DNA of 64,000 nucleotides from Prescottella equi (GCF_002094305.1 NZ_LWTX01000007.1:186001-250000), one strand, 5' to 3'. Counted from the first letter of the stretch, positions 45,228 through 54,465 are shown. Made by a program: numbers and translations. Notes: generated from the letters alone by a model not told the origin.

Positions 45228-45899
45228 ATGGGTACCGCCATCGGGGATGTGCTCCCCCTCGCGATCGGCGTCGCGATCAGCCCGATCCCGATCATCGCGA
45301 CGATCCTGATGTTGCTCACGCCGCGGGCAGGGAGCACCGCGACGGCCTTTCTCGCCGGTTGGATTCTCGGGATCGCCGTCGGGTACGTGGTCTTCGTGGC
45401 GATCGGCAGCGCGATCGACCTGTCGTCGAATTCGGACGGGAACGCTGTCACGGCAACCATCCGGCTCGTGCTCGGTGTGCTGCTGCTCGCGCTCGCCGTC
45501 AAGCAGTGGCGGACTCGTCCTGCGCCCGGCGAGGAGCCGAGCATGCCGGCGTGGCTGGCCGCGATCGACAAGGTCACCCCGGGAAAGGCTCTCGCGCTGG
45601 GCGTGGGGCTGTCCGCGATCAATCCGAAGAACCTGCTGATGATCGTCGGCGCCGCCGTCGCCGTCAGCCAACTCGATGTCGGGGTCGGCGCGAAGACCGT
45701 CACCGGTGTCGTGTTCACGATCCTCGCCGCGAGCACGGTCGCCGTCCCGGTCGTCGGCTACTTCACGATGCGCGAGCGGGCGACGTCGTGGCTGCAGGGC
45801 CTGAAGGTGTGGCTCACCGCCAACAACGCCGCGGTGATGGCGGTGCTCCTGCTCGTGATCGGTGTGTCCCTGATCGGCAAGGGCATCGGCGGGTACTGA
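45228..45899 (+). CDS. GAP-family membrane protein (Sap-like)
   Basis: 223 aa from ATG 45228; the open frame upstream to 45102 is not supported. Six membrane helices with ISPIPIIATILMLLTPRAG near the start and INPKNLLMIVGA in the middle, the GAP/Sap (sulfolipid-1-addressing protein) family pattern. These proteins help export glycolipids in mycobacteria; the cargo here is unknown. Convergent with tex. Confidence 0.83.
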   Translation: MGTAIGDVLPLAIGVAISPIPIIATILMLLTPRAGSTATAFLAGWILGIAVGYVVFVAIGSAIDLSSNSDGNAVTATIRLVLGVLLLALAVKQWRTRPAPGEEPSMPAWLAAIDKVTPGKALALGVGLSAINPKNLLMIVGAAVAVSQLDVGVGAKTVTGVVFTILAASTVAVPVVGYFTMRERATSWLQGLKVWLTANNAAVMAVLLLVIGVSLIGKGIGGY

Positions 45900-45902
45900 C
45901 GC

Positions 45903-45937
45903 CGACGGGCGCCCCGCTCACAGCAGGACGCCCGTCG
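45903..45937. terminator. Putative terminator between GAP gene and tex
   Basis: 9-bp arms (45903-45911 with 45929-45937) around a 17-nt loop region, in the 44-bp gap between two convergent genes. No clear T-run. Confidence 0.5.
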
Positions 45938-45943
45938 CGCGTG

Positions 45944-48268
45944 TCACTTCCCGAAGCCGGCCTTGCGCAGCGCATCCGCCATCGAGCCGCTCGCGGGACG
46001 ATCGTCGCGACGGTCCCGGCCCTGCCCGCCCTGCCGCTGCCCGCCCTGTCGCCGGCCACCGCCCTGACCGTTCGGTCGCGGGCCCCGGCCGCCCTGGCCA
46101 CCCTTCGGGGCGGCGGCGCCGACCTCGTCGTCCAGGCGCAGCGTCAAGCCGATGCGCTGACGCTCGACATCCACCTCCAGAACCTTGACCTTGACGACGT
46201 CGCCGGACTTCACCACTTCGCGCGGGTCGCTGACGAAGGTGCGCGACATCGCCGACACGTGGACCAGACCGTCCTGGTGCACCCCGACGTCCACGAAGGC
46301 CCCGAAGGCGGCGACGTTGGTGACGACGCCCTCGAGCACCATGCCCGGCTTCAGGTGTGCGACCTTTTCGATGCCCGCCGCGAAGGTCGCCGTCTTGAAC
46401 TCGGGGCGCGGGTCGCGGCCCGGCTTGTCCAGCTCGGCGATGATGTCGGTGACGGTCGGCAGACCGAACTTCTCGTCGACGAAGTCCGTCGGCTGCAGCT
46501 TCTGCAGGAGGGCCGTGTTGCCGATCAGCTCCCCCACCGCCGACCCGGAGGACTGCACGATCCGGCGCACCACCGGGTAGGCCTCCGGGTGTACGGCCGA
46601 CGCGTCGAGCGGGTCGTCGCCGCCCCGGATCCGCAGGAAGCCGGCGCACTGCTCGAACGCCTTCGGGCCCAGACGCGGGACGTCCTTGAGTCCCTTGCGG
46701 CTGCGGAACGGCCCGTTCTGGTCGCGGTAGGCGACGATGCTCTCGGCGAGCGAACCGGCGATGCCCGACACCCGGGACAGCAGCGGCACCGATGCGGTGT
46801 TCACATCGACGCCGACCGCGTTCACGGCGTCCTCGACGACCGCCCCGAGCGAGCGCGCGAGCATCGTCTCGGACACGTCGTGCTGGTACTGCCCGACGCC
46901 GATCGACTTGGGGTCGATCTTCACCAGCTCGGCCAGCGGGTCCTGCAGGCGCCGCGCGATCGACACGGCGCCACGGATCGAGACGTCGAGATCGGGCAGT
47001 TCCTGCGACGCGTACGCCGAAGCCGAATACACCGACGCGCCCGCCTCCGACACCATGACCTTCGTCAGCCCGGCCTGCGGGAACTTCGAGATCAGTTCCG
47101 CGGCAAGCGCGTCCGTTTCACGCGACGCGGTGCCGTTGCCGATCGCGACGAGGTCGACACCGTGTTTGGCGGCGAGTGCCGCGAGCGTCGCCAGTGCCTG
47201 ATCCCACTTGTTGTGCGGCTGGTGCGGGTAGATCGTGTCGTGCGCGACGACCTTGCCGGTCGCGTCGACGACGGCGACCTTCGTGCCGGTGCGGAAGCCC
47301 GGATCCAGGCCCATGGTGGCGCGCGTACCCGCCGGGGCCGCGAGCAGCAGATCCTTGAGGTTTGCAGCGAACACGTCGACCGCGTCCTTCTCGGCGGACT
47401 GCCGCAGGCGCATGCGGGTGTCGATGCCCAGCGTGATGAGCATCTTCGTCTTCCACGCCCAACGAACGGTGTCGAGCAGCCAGCGGTCGGCCGCACGCCC
47501 CCGGTCGGCGATACCGAACCGGGAGGCGATCCGAGCCTCGTAGACGCTGGTCTCGCCGGGCTCGAGCGGCTCACGGTCGGACGCGAGGGTCAGTGAGAGG
47601 ATCTCTTCCTTCTCGCCGCGGAACATCGCGAGGATGCGGTGCGACGGCAGCTTCTCGAACGGTTCGGAGAACTCGAAGTAGTCCGCGAACTTGGCGCCCT
47701 CGGTCTCCTTGCCCTTGCGGACCGCCGACTCGACCTGGCCACGGGTCCACATCAGCTCGCGCAGCTCACCGACCAGGTCGGCGTCCTCGGCGAACCGCTC
47801 GACGAGAATCGCGCGGGCGCCGTCGAGCTGCTCGGCGTCGTAGCCGGCGGGATCGATCGTCGGATCGCCGATCAGCGCGTCCGCCACCGGCTCGTGGCCG
47901 GCCTCACGCGCGATCTGTGCCTTGGTGCGCCGCTTCGGCTTGTACGGCAGGTAGATGTCCTCGAGACGCGCCTTGGTGTCGGCGAGCATGATCTGCTGCT
48001 CGAGTTGGTCGTCGAGCTTGTCCTGCGAGCGGATCGATTCGAGGATCGCGATACGACGCTCGTCGAGTTCACGCAGGTAACGCAGCCGCTCCTCGAGCTG
48101 GCGCAACTGGGCGTCGTCCAGACCGCCGGTGACCTCCTTGCGGTAACGCGCAACGAACGGAACGGTCGCCCCACCGTCGAGGAGGTCGACCGCCGCAGCG
48201 ACCTGCCCCTCCCGTACGTCGAGCTCCTCGGCGATGCGGTGGTTCACAGATTTGAGAGCAGTCGTCAC
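45944..48268 (-). CDS. tex: RNA-binding transcription accessory protein Tex
   Basis: 774 aa, GTG start. N-terminal Tex domain (RIAEELDVREGQVAAAVDLLDGGATVPFVARYRKEVTGGL in short: VPFVARYRKE). YqgF-like domain GLDPGFRTGTKVAVVD, helix-hairpin-helix parts (VNTASVPLLSRVSGI), and S1 domain GVVTNVAAFGAFVDVGVHQDGLVH. The Gly/Gln/Arg-rich tail (PKGGQGGRGPRPNGQGGG) is an actinobacterial extension that could bind RNA. A TAGGGT hexamer lies 8 nt before the start. Confidence 0.95.
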   Translation of the reverse strand: MTTALKSVNHRIAEELDVREGQVAAAVDLLDGGATVPFVARYRKEVTGGLDDAQLRQLEERLRYLRELDERRIAILESIRSQDKLDDQLEQQIMLADTKARLEDIYLPYKPKRRTKAQIAREAGHEPVADALIGDPTIDPAGYDAEQLDGARAILVERFAEDADLVGELRELMWTRGQVESAVRKGKETEGAKFADYFEFSEPFEKLPSHRILAMFRGEKEEILSLTLASDREPLEPGETSVYEARIASRFGIADRGRAADRWLLDTVRWAWKTKMLITLGIDTRMRLRQSAEKDAVDVFAANLKDLLLAAPAGTRATMGLDPGFRTGTKVAVVDATGKVVAHDTIYPHQPHNKWDQALATLAALAAKHGVDLVAIGNGTASRETDALAAELISKFPQAGLTKVMVSEAGASVYSASAYASQELPDLDVSIRGAVSIARRLQDPLAELVKIDPKSIGVGQYQHDVSETMLARSLGAVVEDAVNAVGVDVNTASVPLLSRVSGIAGSLAESIVAYRDQNGPFRSRKGLKDVPRLGPKAFEQCAGFLRIRGGDDPLDASAVHPEAYPVVRRIVQSSGSAVGELIGNTALLQKLQPTDFVDEKFGLPTVTDIIAELDKPGRDPRPEFKTATFAAGIEKVAHLKPGMVLEGVVTNVAAFGAFVDVGVHQDGLVHVSAMSRTFVSDPREVVKSGDVVKVKVLEVDVERQRIGLTLRLDDEVGAAAPKGGQGGRGPRPNGQGGGRRQGGQRQGGQGRDRRDDRPASGSMADALRKAGFGK

Positions 48269-48276
48269 GGCGAACG

Positions 48277-48292
48277 ACCCTACCGCTAGCCT
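48277..48292. promoter_or_regulatory. Back-to-back -10 elements for tex and lppW
   Basis: On the minus strand TAGGGT (48282 to 48277) is 8 nt from the tex GTG, suggesting a near-leaderless mRNA. On the plus strand TAGCCT (48287-48292) could be the -10 of lppW, giving a leader of about 45 nt with its GGAGG. The two hexamers are only 4 nt apart, so the promoters should compete. Confidence 0.4.
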
Positions 48293-48344
48293 GTCGTGAG
48301 CGTCGGCAACGAGGCCGCCCGCCGAGATCTACCTGGAGGACCCG

Positions 48345-49283
48345 ATGGCGAGGGTGCGCTGGCGCCTCGCGGGGGCCTGCGCGACCGCTCTGCTGGCCGC
48401 GGGCTGCATGTTCACCCACGACCCCAACGACCCGGCGGCAGCGTTCGCCGCCGACACCGTGCAGACGGTCACCGAGACGCCGGCGGGCACGCTCGACGAG
48501 CGGATGACCCGGGCGGTGGACGACGCACTCGCCCGCGGCGCCGACGTATCGATCGCGCTCCTCGACCGGCGGGAGGGCACGTACTCCGCGGTCGCGGACG
48601 CCACGTCGTTTCCCACCGCCTCGGTCGTCAAGCTCTTCATCGCCGACGACGTGCTGTTCCGCGAGGCCCGCGCCGAACACGAGCTCACCCCCGAGGAGCA
48701 CGACCTCATCGGCCGGATGCTCGAACGCTCCGACGACGACGCCGCGAACACACTGTGGAACGAGTACGGCGGTCCCGAGATCGTCGAGGACGTCGTGGGC
48801 CGATACCACCTCACCGCGACCACCACGCCGTACGACGACAACTGGTGGAACACCGAGACCACCCCCGCCGACCTCGTCGACTACTACGCGGGACTGCTCG
48901 ACGGGCGCGGCGGACTCGACGACGGCCGGCGCACCGAGATCCTCACGCACCTGCGTGCCTCGAACGCCACCTCCACCGAGGGCTACGACCAACGCTTCGG
49001 CCTGCCCGACGGCCTCGGTGCGGAGACCACGCTCGCCGTCAAGCAGGGCTGGATGTGCTGCATCGACGACCGCTGGACCCACGTGTCGACGGGCATCCTC
49101 GGCGAGGACGACCGCTACGTGCTGGTCGTCGTCTCCCGGGAGGACCTCGACTACGGCGACGACGACGCCGACTACCCCGACACGTCCCTGACTGCGGCGG
49201 TGGACGACGTCAGCGCGGCCCACGCCCGCGAAACCGTCACCGACGTCGTGCGAACGGTGTTCCCGCTGCAGCGGATCGCCTAG
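48345..49283 (+). CDS. lppW: LppW-like lipoprotein, beta-lactamase/PBP fold
   Basis: 312 aa, GGAGG 6 nt before the ATG. Lipoprotein signal with lipobox LAAGC (C21). Serine-hydrolase fold: SVVK gives the SxxK nucleophile box, SDDD stands where SDN is expected, and KQGW where KTG is expected. The SxxK is thus intact but the other two boxes are altered, so beta-lactam hydrolysis is uncertain. Mycobacterial lppW holds the same place between rplS and trmD. Its last 47 bp overlap the convergent amine-oxidase gene. Confidence 0.85.
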   Translation: MARVRWRLAGACATALLAAGCMFTHDPNDPAAAFAADTVQTVTETPAGTLDERMTRAVDDALARGADVSIALLDRREGTYSAVADATSFPTASVVKLFIADDVLFREARAEHELTPEEHDLIGRMLERSDDDAANTLWNEYGGPEIVEDVVGRYHLTATTTPYDDNWWNTETTPADLVDYYAGLLDGRGGLDDGRRTEILTHLRASNATSTEGYDQRFGLPDGLGAETTLAVKQGWMCCIDDRWTHVSTGILGEDDRYVLVVVSREDLDYGDDDADYPDTSLTAAVDDVSAAHARETVTDVVRTVFPLQRIA

Positions 49284-50670
49284 GCCGTTCCTCGCGCCGG
49301 CTGCGCCCGGCGTGCACCGGGTCGTCGGCCGCGAGCACCTCGCGGGCGGCCCGCTCCCCCGAACGCACCGCGCCGTCGACCCATCCGCACATCACCGCGG
49401 AACTCTCCGTGCCGGCCCAGTGGATGCGCCCACACGGCGACCGCAGCGCAGGGCCGAACTCGGTGAGCACCCCGGTGGGTGCATGGCTGAGCATGCCTCC
49501 GCCGGAGTACCTTTCGGCGCTCCAGTCCTGCTCGATATAGTCGACAGGAGTGGCCGCGTCGTGGCCGAACCGTTCGGCGAGGGCACCGAGAACCGCGGTG
49601 CGACGCTCCGACGCCGCGAGCCTGCCCAACTCCCGCGCACGAGGCCCCTCGACGATCACACACAACACCCCCGGCCGCGGCGCGTCCGTACCCGCGTCGA
49701 TCGTCACCATCGCCGGCGAGTCGGGCGCGGCGGACTGCCCCGACAGGCCGTCGGCGCGCCAGAACGGTTCGTCGTAGACGACCGAGATCTTCCGGATCGC
49801 ACCGCTCGGCATCCGCTGGTGCAGGAACGTCCGGTCGACCGGGAGCAGCGGCTCGTACCGAATCTGCCCGGCCACCGCGATCGGCACCGCAACGATGGCC
49901 CGCCGCGCCCGGACCGACACGTGGTCGGTGGTGACGGTGACACCGGAGGCGTCCTGCGCGATCGTGTGCACAGGCTGCGAAAGGTGCAGGGAGCGACCGA
50001 GTTCGGCGGCCATGGGCCGATAGATCGCCCCCATGCCGCCGACAGGGCGGGAGTCCTGTGCCGCGTCCGCGACCCCCAGGACGAATCCCGGGCCACCGCC
50101 GGACGCCATCTGATACAGCACGAACAGGAAGGACACCTCCGACGCCGCGGACGTGTAGCACCCGGCGATCGCCATCTCGAGCAGTTGGCGCGCCGGCTTC
50201 GACAGCACATTGTCGTCCAGCCACTTCGCGAGACTGATCCGGTCCCATTCGACCGCCCGCTTCGCCTCCCACGGCGCGTCGAGTGGAACGGTCTTGCACA
50301 GTTCCCCGAGTTCGAGAAAGACCGTGCCGAGATTCGCGACCGCCCACGGACTCATCGTCATCGGGATCGTGCCCTGATAGCGGTACTTCCTACCGTCGAC
50401 CACCATCATCGCGTCGCCACCGGTGTACTGCTTGTACCTCGACACCCCGAACTCGGACATCAACGCGAGGATGCGGTCCTGGCCGGGGCCGACCCACGCA
50501 CCGCCCCGGTCGATCCAGGTTCCGTCGGCGCGGGTCTCGGTGAAGGTGCGCCCGCCGATGCGGTCCCGGGCGTCGAGCAGGACCACGGAGCGGCCCGCCT
50601 GTTTCAGGCGCAGAGCCGCAGTCAGACCCGCGAACCCAGCTCCCACCACGCAAAAGTCGACGTCTGTCAT
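49237..50670 (-). CDS. Flavin monoamine oxidase-type FAD protein
   Basis: 477 aa. N-terminal FAD dinucleotide motif CVVGAGFAGLTAALRLKQAGRSVVLLDAR, then RIGGRTFTE (the GG motif), and at the C-terminus IHWAGTESSAVMCGWVDGAVRSGERAA, typical of monoamine oxidase. The last ~30 residues are arginine-rich and overlap lppW. It would oxidise an amine to an aldehyde with release of ammonia and H2O2; substrate unknown. It separates lppW from trmD, which are neighbours in M. tuberculosis, so it looks like an insertion into the core order. Confidence 0.88.
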   Translation of the reverse strand: MTDVDFCVVGAGFAGLTAALRLKQAGRSVVLLDARDRIGGRTFTETRADGTWIDRGGAWVGPGQDRILALMSEFGVSRYKQYTGGDAMMVVDGRKYRYQGTIPMTMSPWAVANLGTVFLELGELCKTVPLDAPWEAKRAVEWDRISLAKWLDDNVLSKPARQLLEMAIAGCYTSAASEVSFLFVLYQMASGGGPGFVLGVADAAQDSRPVGGMGAIYRPMAAELGRSLHLSQPVHTIAQDASGVTVTTDHVSVRARRAIVAVPIAVAGQIRYEPLLPVDRTFLHQRMPSGAIRKISVVYDEPFWRADGLSGQSAAPDSPAMVTIDAGTDAPRPGVLCVIVEGPRARELGRLAASERRTAVLGALAERFGHDAATPVDYIEQDWSAERYSGGGMLSHAPTGVLTEFGPALRSPCGRIHWAGTESSAVMCGWVDGAVRSGERAAREVLAADDPVHAGRSRREERPRRSAAAGTPFARRR

Positions 50671-50748
50671 TGCCGGTCACCTCGAGTTCCTGCCTACTCG
50701 TGTGACCCACTCCAGGTCAAAGGCCCGGCGAAACCGATCGGGAACCGA

Positions 50749-51447
50749 TCAGGAAAGGAGATCGGGACGACGCTCGGCCGTCCGCTGCAGCGACTGCTCC
50801 CGCCGCCACGCCGCGACCTTGGCGTGATCCCCCGACAGGAGGATCGGCGGGACGTCGAGCCCGCGCCAGCTGACGGGACGGGTGTAGCTCGGCCCTTCGA
50901 GGAGGCCGTCGGAGAACGAATCCTCTTGGTGGGACTGCTGATTGCCGAGCACACCCGGGAGCAGGCGGACGACGGCCTCGACCATGACGAGGACCGCGGC
51001 CTCGCCGCCGATGAGGACGTAGTCGCCGATCGAGACCTCCTCGACCCGCACCCGACGGGCAGCGTCGTCGAACACGCGCTGGTCGATGCCCTCGTACCGT
51101 CCGCACGCGAAGACCAGGTGCTTCTCTTCCGCCCAGCGGTGGGCGGTGGCCTGAGTGAAGGGCACACCGGCGGGGGTCGGCACCACGAGGAGGGCCTCGG
51201 AATCGGGCTCGCCGTTCTCGTCGGTGAGGACCTCGTCGAGCGCGTCGCCCCACACGGTCGGCTTCATGACCATGCCGGGGCCGCCTCCGTAAGGCGAGTC
51301 GTCGACGGCTTTGTGTACATCGTGGGTCCAGCGTCGCAGGTCGTGGACGCCGACGGAGATCAGCCCCTTGTCGATCGCCTTGCCCAGGAGCGCCGCACGG
51401 AGCGGCTCGAGGTACTCGGGGAAGATCGTGACTACGTCGAGACGCAC
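50749..51447 (-). CDS. trmD: tRNA (guanine37-N1)-methyltransferase
   Basis: 232 aa from GTG 51447. SPOUT fold: [44 protein letters not shown] and [23 protein letters not shown] with the knot. It methylates G37 of tRNAs to prevent frameshifts. Operon order rpsP-khpA-rimM-trmD. Confidence 0.97.
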   Translation of the reverse strand: MRLDVVTIFPEYLEPLRAALLGKAIDKGLISVGVHDLRRWTHDVHKAVDDSPYGGGPGMVMKPTVWGDALDEVLTDENGEPDSEALLVVPTPAGVPFTQATAHRWAEEKHLVFACGRYEGIDQRVFDDAARRVRVEEVSIGDYVLIGGEAAVLVMVEAVVRLLPGVLGNQQSHQEDSFSDGLLEGPSYTRPVSWRGLDVPPILLSGDHAKVAAWRREQSLQRTAERRPDLLS

Positions 51448-51457
51448 GGTGGTTCGG

Positions 51458-52024
51458 TCACTCCTCGTTGCGGCTGTCGCCGAAGTCGGGGTCCAGCAAG
51501 CCCTCCGGCGGATCGATCTCGATGAGGCCGTCGGCCACCGAGACGGTGGGCACGATCGCCGTGACGAACGGGACGAGCAGTTCGCCGGATGTCTGCCCCT
51601 CCGGGCGGATCGACAGCAATTCACCTGCCGCAGAATGCAATACCTCGAGCACGGTGCCCACCGGAGTGCCGGCATCGGGGCGGCCGGCGGCCATCCGCAC
51701 GGTCAACCCCTCGAGCTCGTGATCGTAGAACTCGTCCGGATCGTCGGACGGGGTGAGATCAGCGGTGTCGATCACGAACAGCGTGCCGCGCAGATTGTCC
51801 GCCGCGGTGCGATCGGCTACGCCCTCGAGGCGCAGCAGAAGCCGCCCGGAATGCTCCCGGGCGGCTTCCACCGTGTATGTGTGCAGCTTGTTCTCGCGCG
51901 GCTTGCGGCCACGCAGTTCGGCACCGACGGCGAAGCGCTCCTCGGGTTCGTCCGTACGAACCTCGACGACCAGCTCTCCCCTGATGCCGTGCGACTTGGC
52001 GACGCGGCCTACGACGAGTTCCAC
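51458..52024 (-). CDS. rimM: Ribosome maturation factor RimM
   Basis: 188 aa. N-terminal RimM barrel ([28 protein letters not shown]), PRC-barrel ([13 protein letters not shown]) and C-terminal [29 protein letters not shown]. It binds S19 and matures the 30S head. It lies 10 nt upstream of trmD and 6 nt after khpA. Confidence 0.96.
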   Translation of the reverse strand: MELVVGRVAKSHGIRGELVVEVRTDEPEERFAVGAELRGRKPRENKLHTYTVEAAREHSGRLLLRLEGVADRTAADNLRGTLFVIDTADLTPSDDPDEFYDHELEGLTVRMAAGRPDAGTPVGTVLEVLHSAAGELLSIRPEGQTSGELLVPFVTAIVPTVSVADGLIEIDPPEGLLDPDFGDSRNEE

Positions 52025-52030
52025 TGCGTA

Positions 52031-52273
52031 CTACAGATCGGTGTCGACGACGTCGACGCGGATTCCGCGGCCTCCGATACCGGAGACGAGGGTCCGCAGG
52101 GCGGTCGCGGTACGACCACCGCGACCGATCACCTTACCGAGATCGTCGGGGTGCACATGCACCTCGACGGTACGTCCCCGACGCCCCGTGATCAGCTCGA
52201 CGCGAACGTCGTCGGGGTTGGCGACGATCCCACGGACGAGATGCTCGACGGCATCGGCGACAACGGCGCTCAT
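52031..52273 (-). CDS. khpA: KH-domain RNA-binding protein KhpA
   Basis: 80 aa, a single KH domain with GKVIGRGGRTATALRT (GxxG loop). ATG overlaps the rpsP stop (TAATG). KhpA works with KhpB in RNA binding and cell-size control in other Gram-positives. Rv2908c occupies the same place. Confidence 0.95.
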   Translation of the reverse strand: MSAVVADAVEHLVRGIVANPDDVRVELITGRRGRTVEVHVHPDDLGKVIGRGGRTATALRTLVSGIGGRGIRVDVVDTDL

Positions 52274-52722
52274 TACTCGGCAGCCTCGGCGGACTCGGCG
52301 TCGGCAGCGGGAGCCTCCGCGGCCTCTTCCTTGGCGGCCTTCTTCTTCTTGGGGGTGATGGCCTCGGAGACCGGCTCGTTCTCGGCCTGCGCCAGCGCAG
52401 CCTGGAACAGCTCCAGCTTGGTGGGCTTGGCTTCCTTGGTGCGCAGGGTGCCCTCGGCGCCCGGCAGACCCTTGAACTTCTGCCAGTCGCCCGTGATCTT
52501 GAGCAGGGCCTCGACGGGCTCGGTCGGCTGCGCGCCGACGCCCAGCCAGTACTGTGCGCGCTCCGAGTCGATCTCGATCAGAGACGGCTCTTCCTTCGGG
52601 TGGTACTTGCCGATGGTCTCGATCGCACGGCCGTCACGGCGGGTGCGGGAATCCGCGACGATGATCCGGTACTGCGCGTTGCGGATCTTGCCGAGGCGGG
52701 TGAGCTTGATCTTGACAGCCAT
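52273..52722 (-). CDS. rpsP: 30S ribosomal protein S16
   Basis: 149 aa from the universal [12 protein letters not shown] start at 52722; AAGGAG lies further off (12 nt), and the MHSVMAV alternative is less likely. Conserved [24 protein letters not shown]. The C-terminus is extended by about 60 residues that end in a Lys run ([12 protein letters not shown]) and Ala/Glu repeats, usual in actinobacteria. First gene of the rpsP-trmD operon. Confidence 0.97.
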   Translation of the reverse strand: MAVKIKLTRLGKIRNAQYRIIVADSRTRRDGRAIETIGKYHPKEEPSLIEIDSERAQYWLGVGAQPTEPVEALLKITGDWQKFKGLPGAEGTLRTKEAKPTKLELFQAALAQAENEPVSEAITPKKKKAAKEEAAEAPAADAESAEAAE

Positions 52723-52929
52723 TACGCTGTGCATCTCCTTCAGCACGCACACCTGTGCGCACATGTCACGTGCAATTCAGCGACCCACCAGGATGGTGAG
52801 TCCGGTTTTGCCTCTCTCCTGTGACCGCCGCGCGGTACGTAACCGGATGCGACGAACAGCGGTTGATTCTGCCAGACGACCCACCGCGAACGGAAACGCA
52901 GTCCACGCGACCGCTGCGCCGCAGCTCAG

Positions 52930-53397
52930 GTGACCAGAACCACCGAGGACCCCTACGGGGACCAGCCTCACCTCGGGTACCGTCGAAGTGTGGCCCGAAC
53001 TCGTCGAAAAAGCCGGCCGGCACTGATCGTGCTGGTCGTCGTCGCATCGCTCGGATGCCTGGCGCTCGGCTGGTGGCAATGGATGCGTTTCGAGTCCGTC
53101 GGCGGCACCGGCCAGAACCTCGGCTACGCATTCCAGTGGCCGCTCTTCGCGGCGTTCGTCGTGTACGCGTACCGACGCTTCGTGCAGCTCGAGGACGGCG
53201 ACGCCCAGGTCGGCGGAGCCGGCACCGCGGACGGAGAACCCACGGAGGTCCCCGAGGGGCTCCTCCCGGAGCGCCCCAAAGCGCCGACCACGACCGACCC
53301 CAGCGATTTCGACGACTCCGACGCCCGGCAGATGCTCGAGTACAACGATTACCTCGCCGAGCTCTCCGCTCGCGAGCCCGATAGGAGCGACAAGTGA
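52930..53397 (+). CDS. lprD: LprD-like membrane/lipoprotein
   Basis: 155 aa, GTG start. One hydrophobic segment with a possible lipobox (LIVLVVVASLGC) continuing into LALGWWQWMRFESVGG, and a second (QWPLFAAFVVYAYRRFV). The GWWQW...QNLGYAFQWPLFA pattern matches mycobacterial LprD (Rv1343c). The C-terminal third is acidic and Pro-rich, ending ARQMLEYNDYLAELSARE. Function unknown. It overlaps the next start (GTGA) and opens the Rv1343c-Rv1329c-like block. Confidence 0.8.
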   Translation: MTRTTEDPYGDQPHLGYRRSVARTRRKSRPALIVLVVVASLGCLALGWWQWMRFESVGGTGQNLGYAFQWPLFAAFVVYAYRRFVQLEDGDAQVGGAGTADGEPTEVPEGLLPERPKAPTTTDPSDFDDSDARQMLEYNDYLAELSAREPDRSDK

Positions 53398-53774
53398 GCG
53401 GCGGCCCCCACGAGACCACCCCACAGCAGACCGCGACCGCAGCGGCGCCCACGCCGCAGGACAACAAGAAGATCGCGTCGGCCCTGCTTCGCTACCGCGT
53501 TCTCGCCTACGCGACGGGTATCTGGCTTCTCGTCCTCACGGCCGAGATGGTCGCGAAGTACATCTTCAGCGTCGACAACCTCCCCACCTGGATCGCGATC
53601 GTCCATGGCTGGGTCTACTTCGTGTACCTGATCCTCACCATCGACCTCGCGGTGAAGGTGCGCTGGCCCGCGGGTCGCACGATCGGCACGCTGCTCGCCG
53701 GCACCATCCCGTTCCTGTCGTTCTTCGTCGAGCACTGGCGCACCCAGCAGGTCAAGAAGGACTTCGGCGTCTGA
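53394..53774 (+). CDS. DUF3817 integral membrane protein
   Basis: 126 aa, GTG overlapping the lprD stop. Three helices: YRVLAYATGIWLLVLTAEMV, WIAIVHGWVYFVYLILTIDL and IGTLLAGTIPFLSFFVEHW. The HGWVYFVY and PFLSFFVEHW motifs define DUF3817 (Rv1342c-like). The lprD-DUF3817 pair is conserved next to rdgB; a functional link is inferred only from this order. Confidence 0.9.
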   Translation: MSGGPHETTPQQTATAAAPTPQDNKKIASALLRYRVLAYATGIWLLVLTAEMVAKYIFSVDNLPTWIAIVHGWVYFVYLILTIDLAVKVRWPAGRTIGTLLAGTIPFLSFFVEHWRTQQVKKDFGV

Positions 53775-53791
53775 AGCGGCGCCACCGCACC

Positions 53792-53843
53792 CACAGACAC
53801 GCGCAGGGCCCGTCCGATCGGACGGGCCCTGCGCGTGTCTGTG
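53792..53843. terminator. Bidirectional terminator, 25-bp arms
   Basis: A perfect inverted repeat of 25 bp per arm (53792-53816 with 53819-53843) and a 2-nt centre; the longest palindrome in the window. It lies between convergent DUF3817 and rdgB and ends 10 nt before the rdgB stop. Confidence 0.85.
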
Positions 53844-53853
53844 AGGTTCGCGG

Positions 53854-54465
53854 TCAGCCGTGGGCCAGCGCCGCGAGAGCCGGCACCAGCTGAGCCAGCG
53901 CGAGGCCGCGGTGCGACGCGGCGTCCTTCTCCTGCGGGGACAGCTCCGCCGACGTGCGCCGGTCACCCTCGGGCTCGAATACGGGGTCATAGCCGAAGCC
54001 ATTGTCACCGCGAGGCTCTCGCACGATCCGCCCACGCCATTCGCCCCGCACGACGACGGTGTCCTGTCCGGGGATGGCGAGTGCGCACGCCGACACGAAC
54101 GCCGCACCGCGTCGCTCGTCGGGCACGTCCGCCAGCTGTCCGAGCAGCAGCGCGGTGTTGGCGTCGTCGTCGCCGTGACGACCGCTCCACCGCGCCGACA
54201 GCACGCCGGGCATCCCGTTCAGCGCGTCGACCTCGAGTCCGGAGTCGTCGGCGACGCACGGCAGCCCGGTGGCCGCCGCGCCGTCCACGGCCTTGACGAT
54301 CGCGTTGGCCTCGAACGTCGCGCCGGTCTCCGGGGTCTCGGGAAACTCCGGTACCTCGTCGAGCCCGATCACCTCGAGGCCCTCGATTCCGGCGGCCGCC
54401 AGGACGCGACGGAGCTCACCGAGCTTCTTGGCATTCCGGCTGGCGACCAGGATCTTCCCGCTCAA
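53854..54465 (-). CDS. rdgB: Non-canonical purine NTP pyrophosphatase (RdgB/HAM1)
   Basis: 203 aa from a TTG at 54465, overlapping the rph stop (TTGA); no ATG or GTG is in a better place. Motifs [43 protein letters not shown] and [11 protein letters not shown], then [17 protein letters not shown]. It removes ITP, dITP and XTP. The order rdgB-rph matches Rv1341-Rv1340. Confidence 0.94.
   Translation of the reverse strand: MSGKILVASRNAKKLGELRRVLAAAGIEGLEVIGLDEVPEFPETPETGATFEANAIVKAVDGAAATGLPCVADDSGLEVDALNGMPGVLSARWSGRHGDDDANTALLLGQLADVPDERRGAAFVSACALAIPGQDTVVVRGEWRGRIVREPRGDNGFGYDPVFEPEGDRRTSAELSPQEKDAASHRGLALAQLVPALAALAHG

Noticed and set aside
45065-47596. 843-codon open frame antisense to tex
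   Set aside because: It overlaps the GAP gene and tex, both with clear family motifs.
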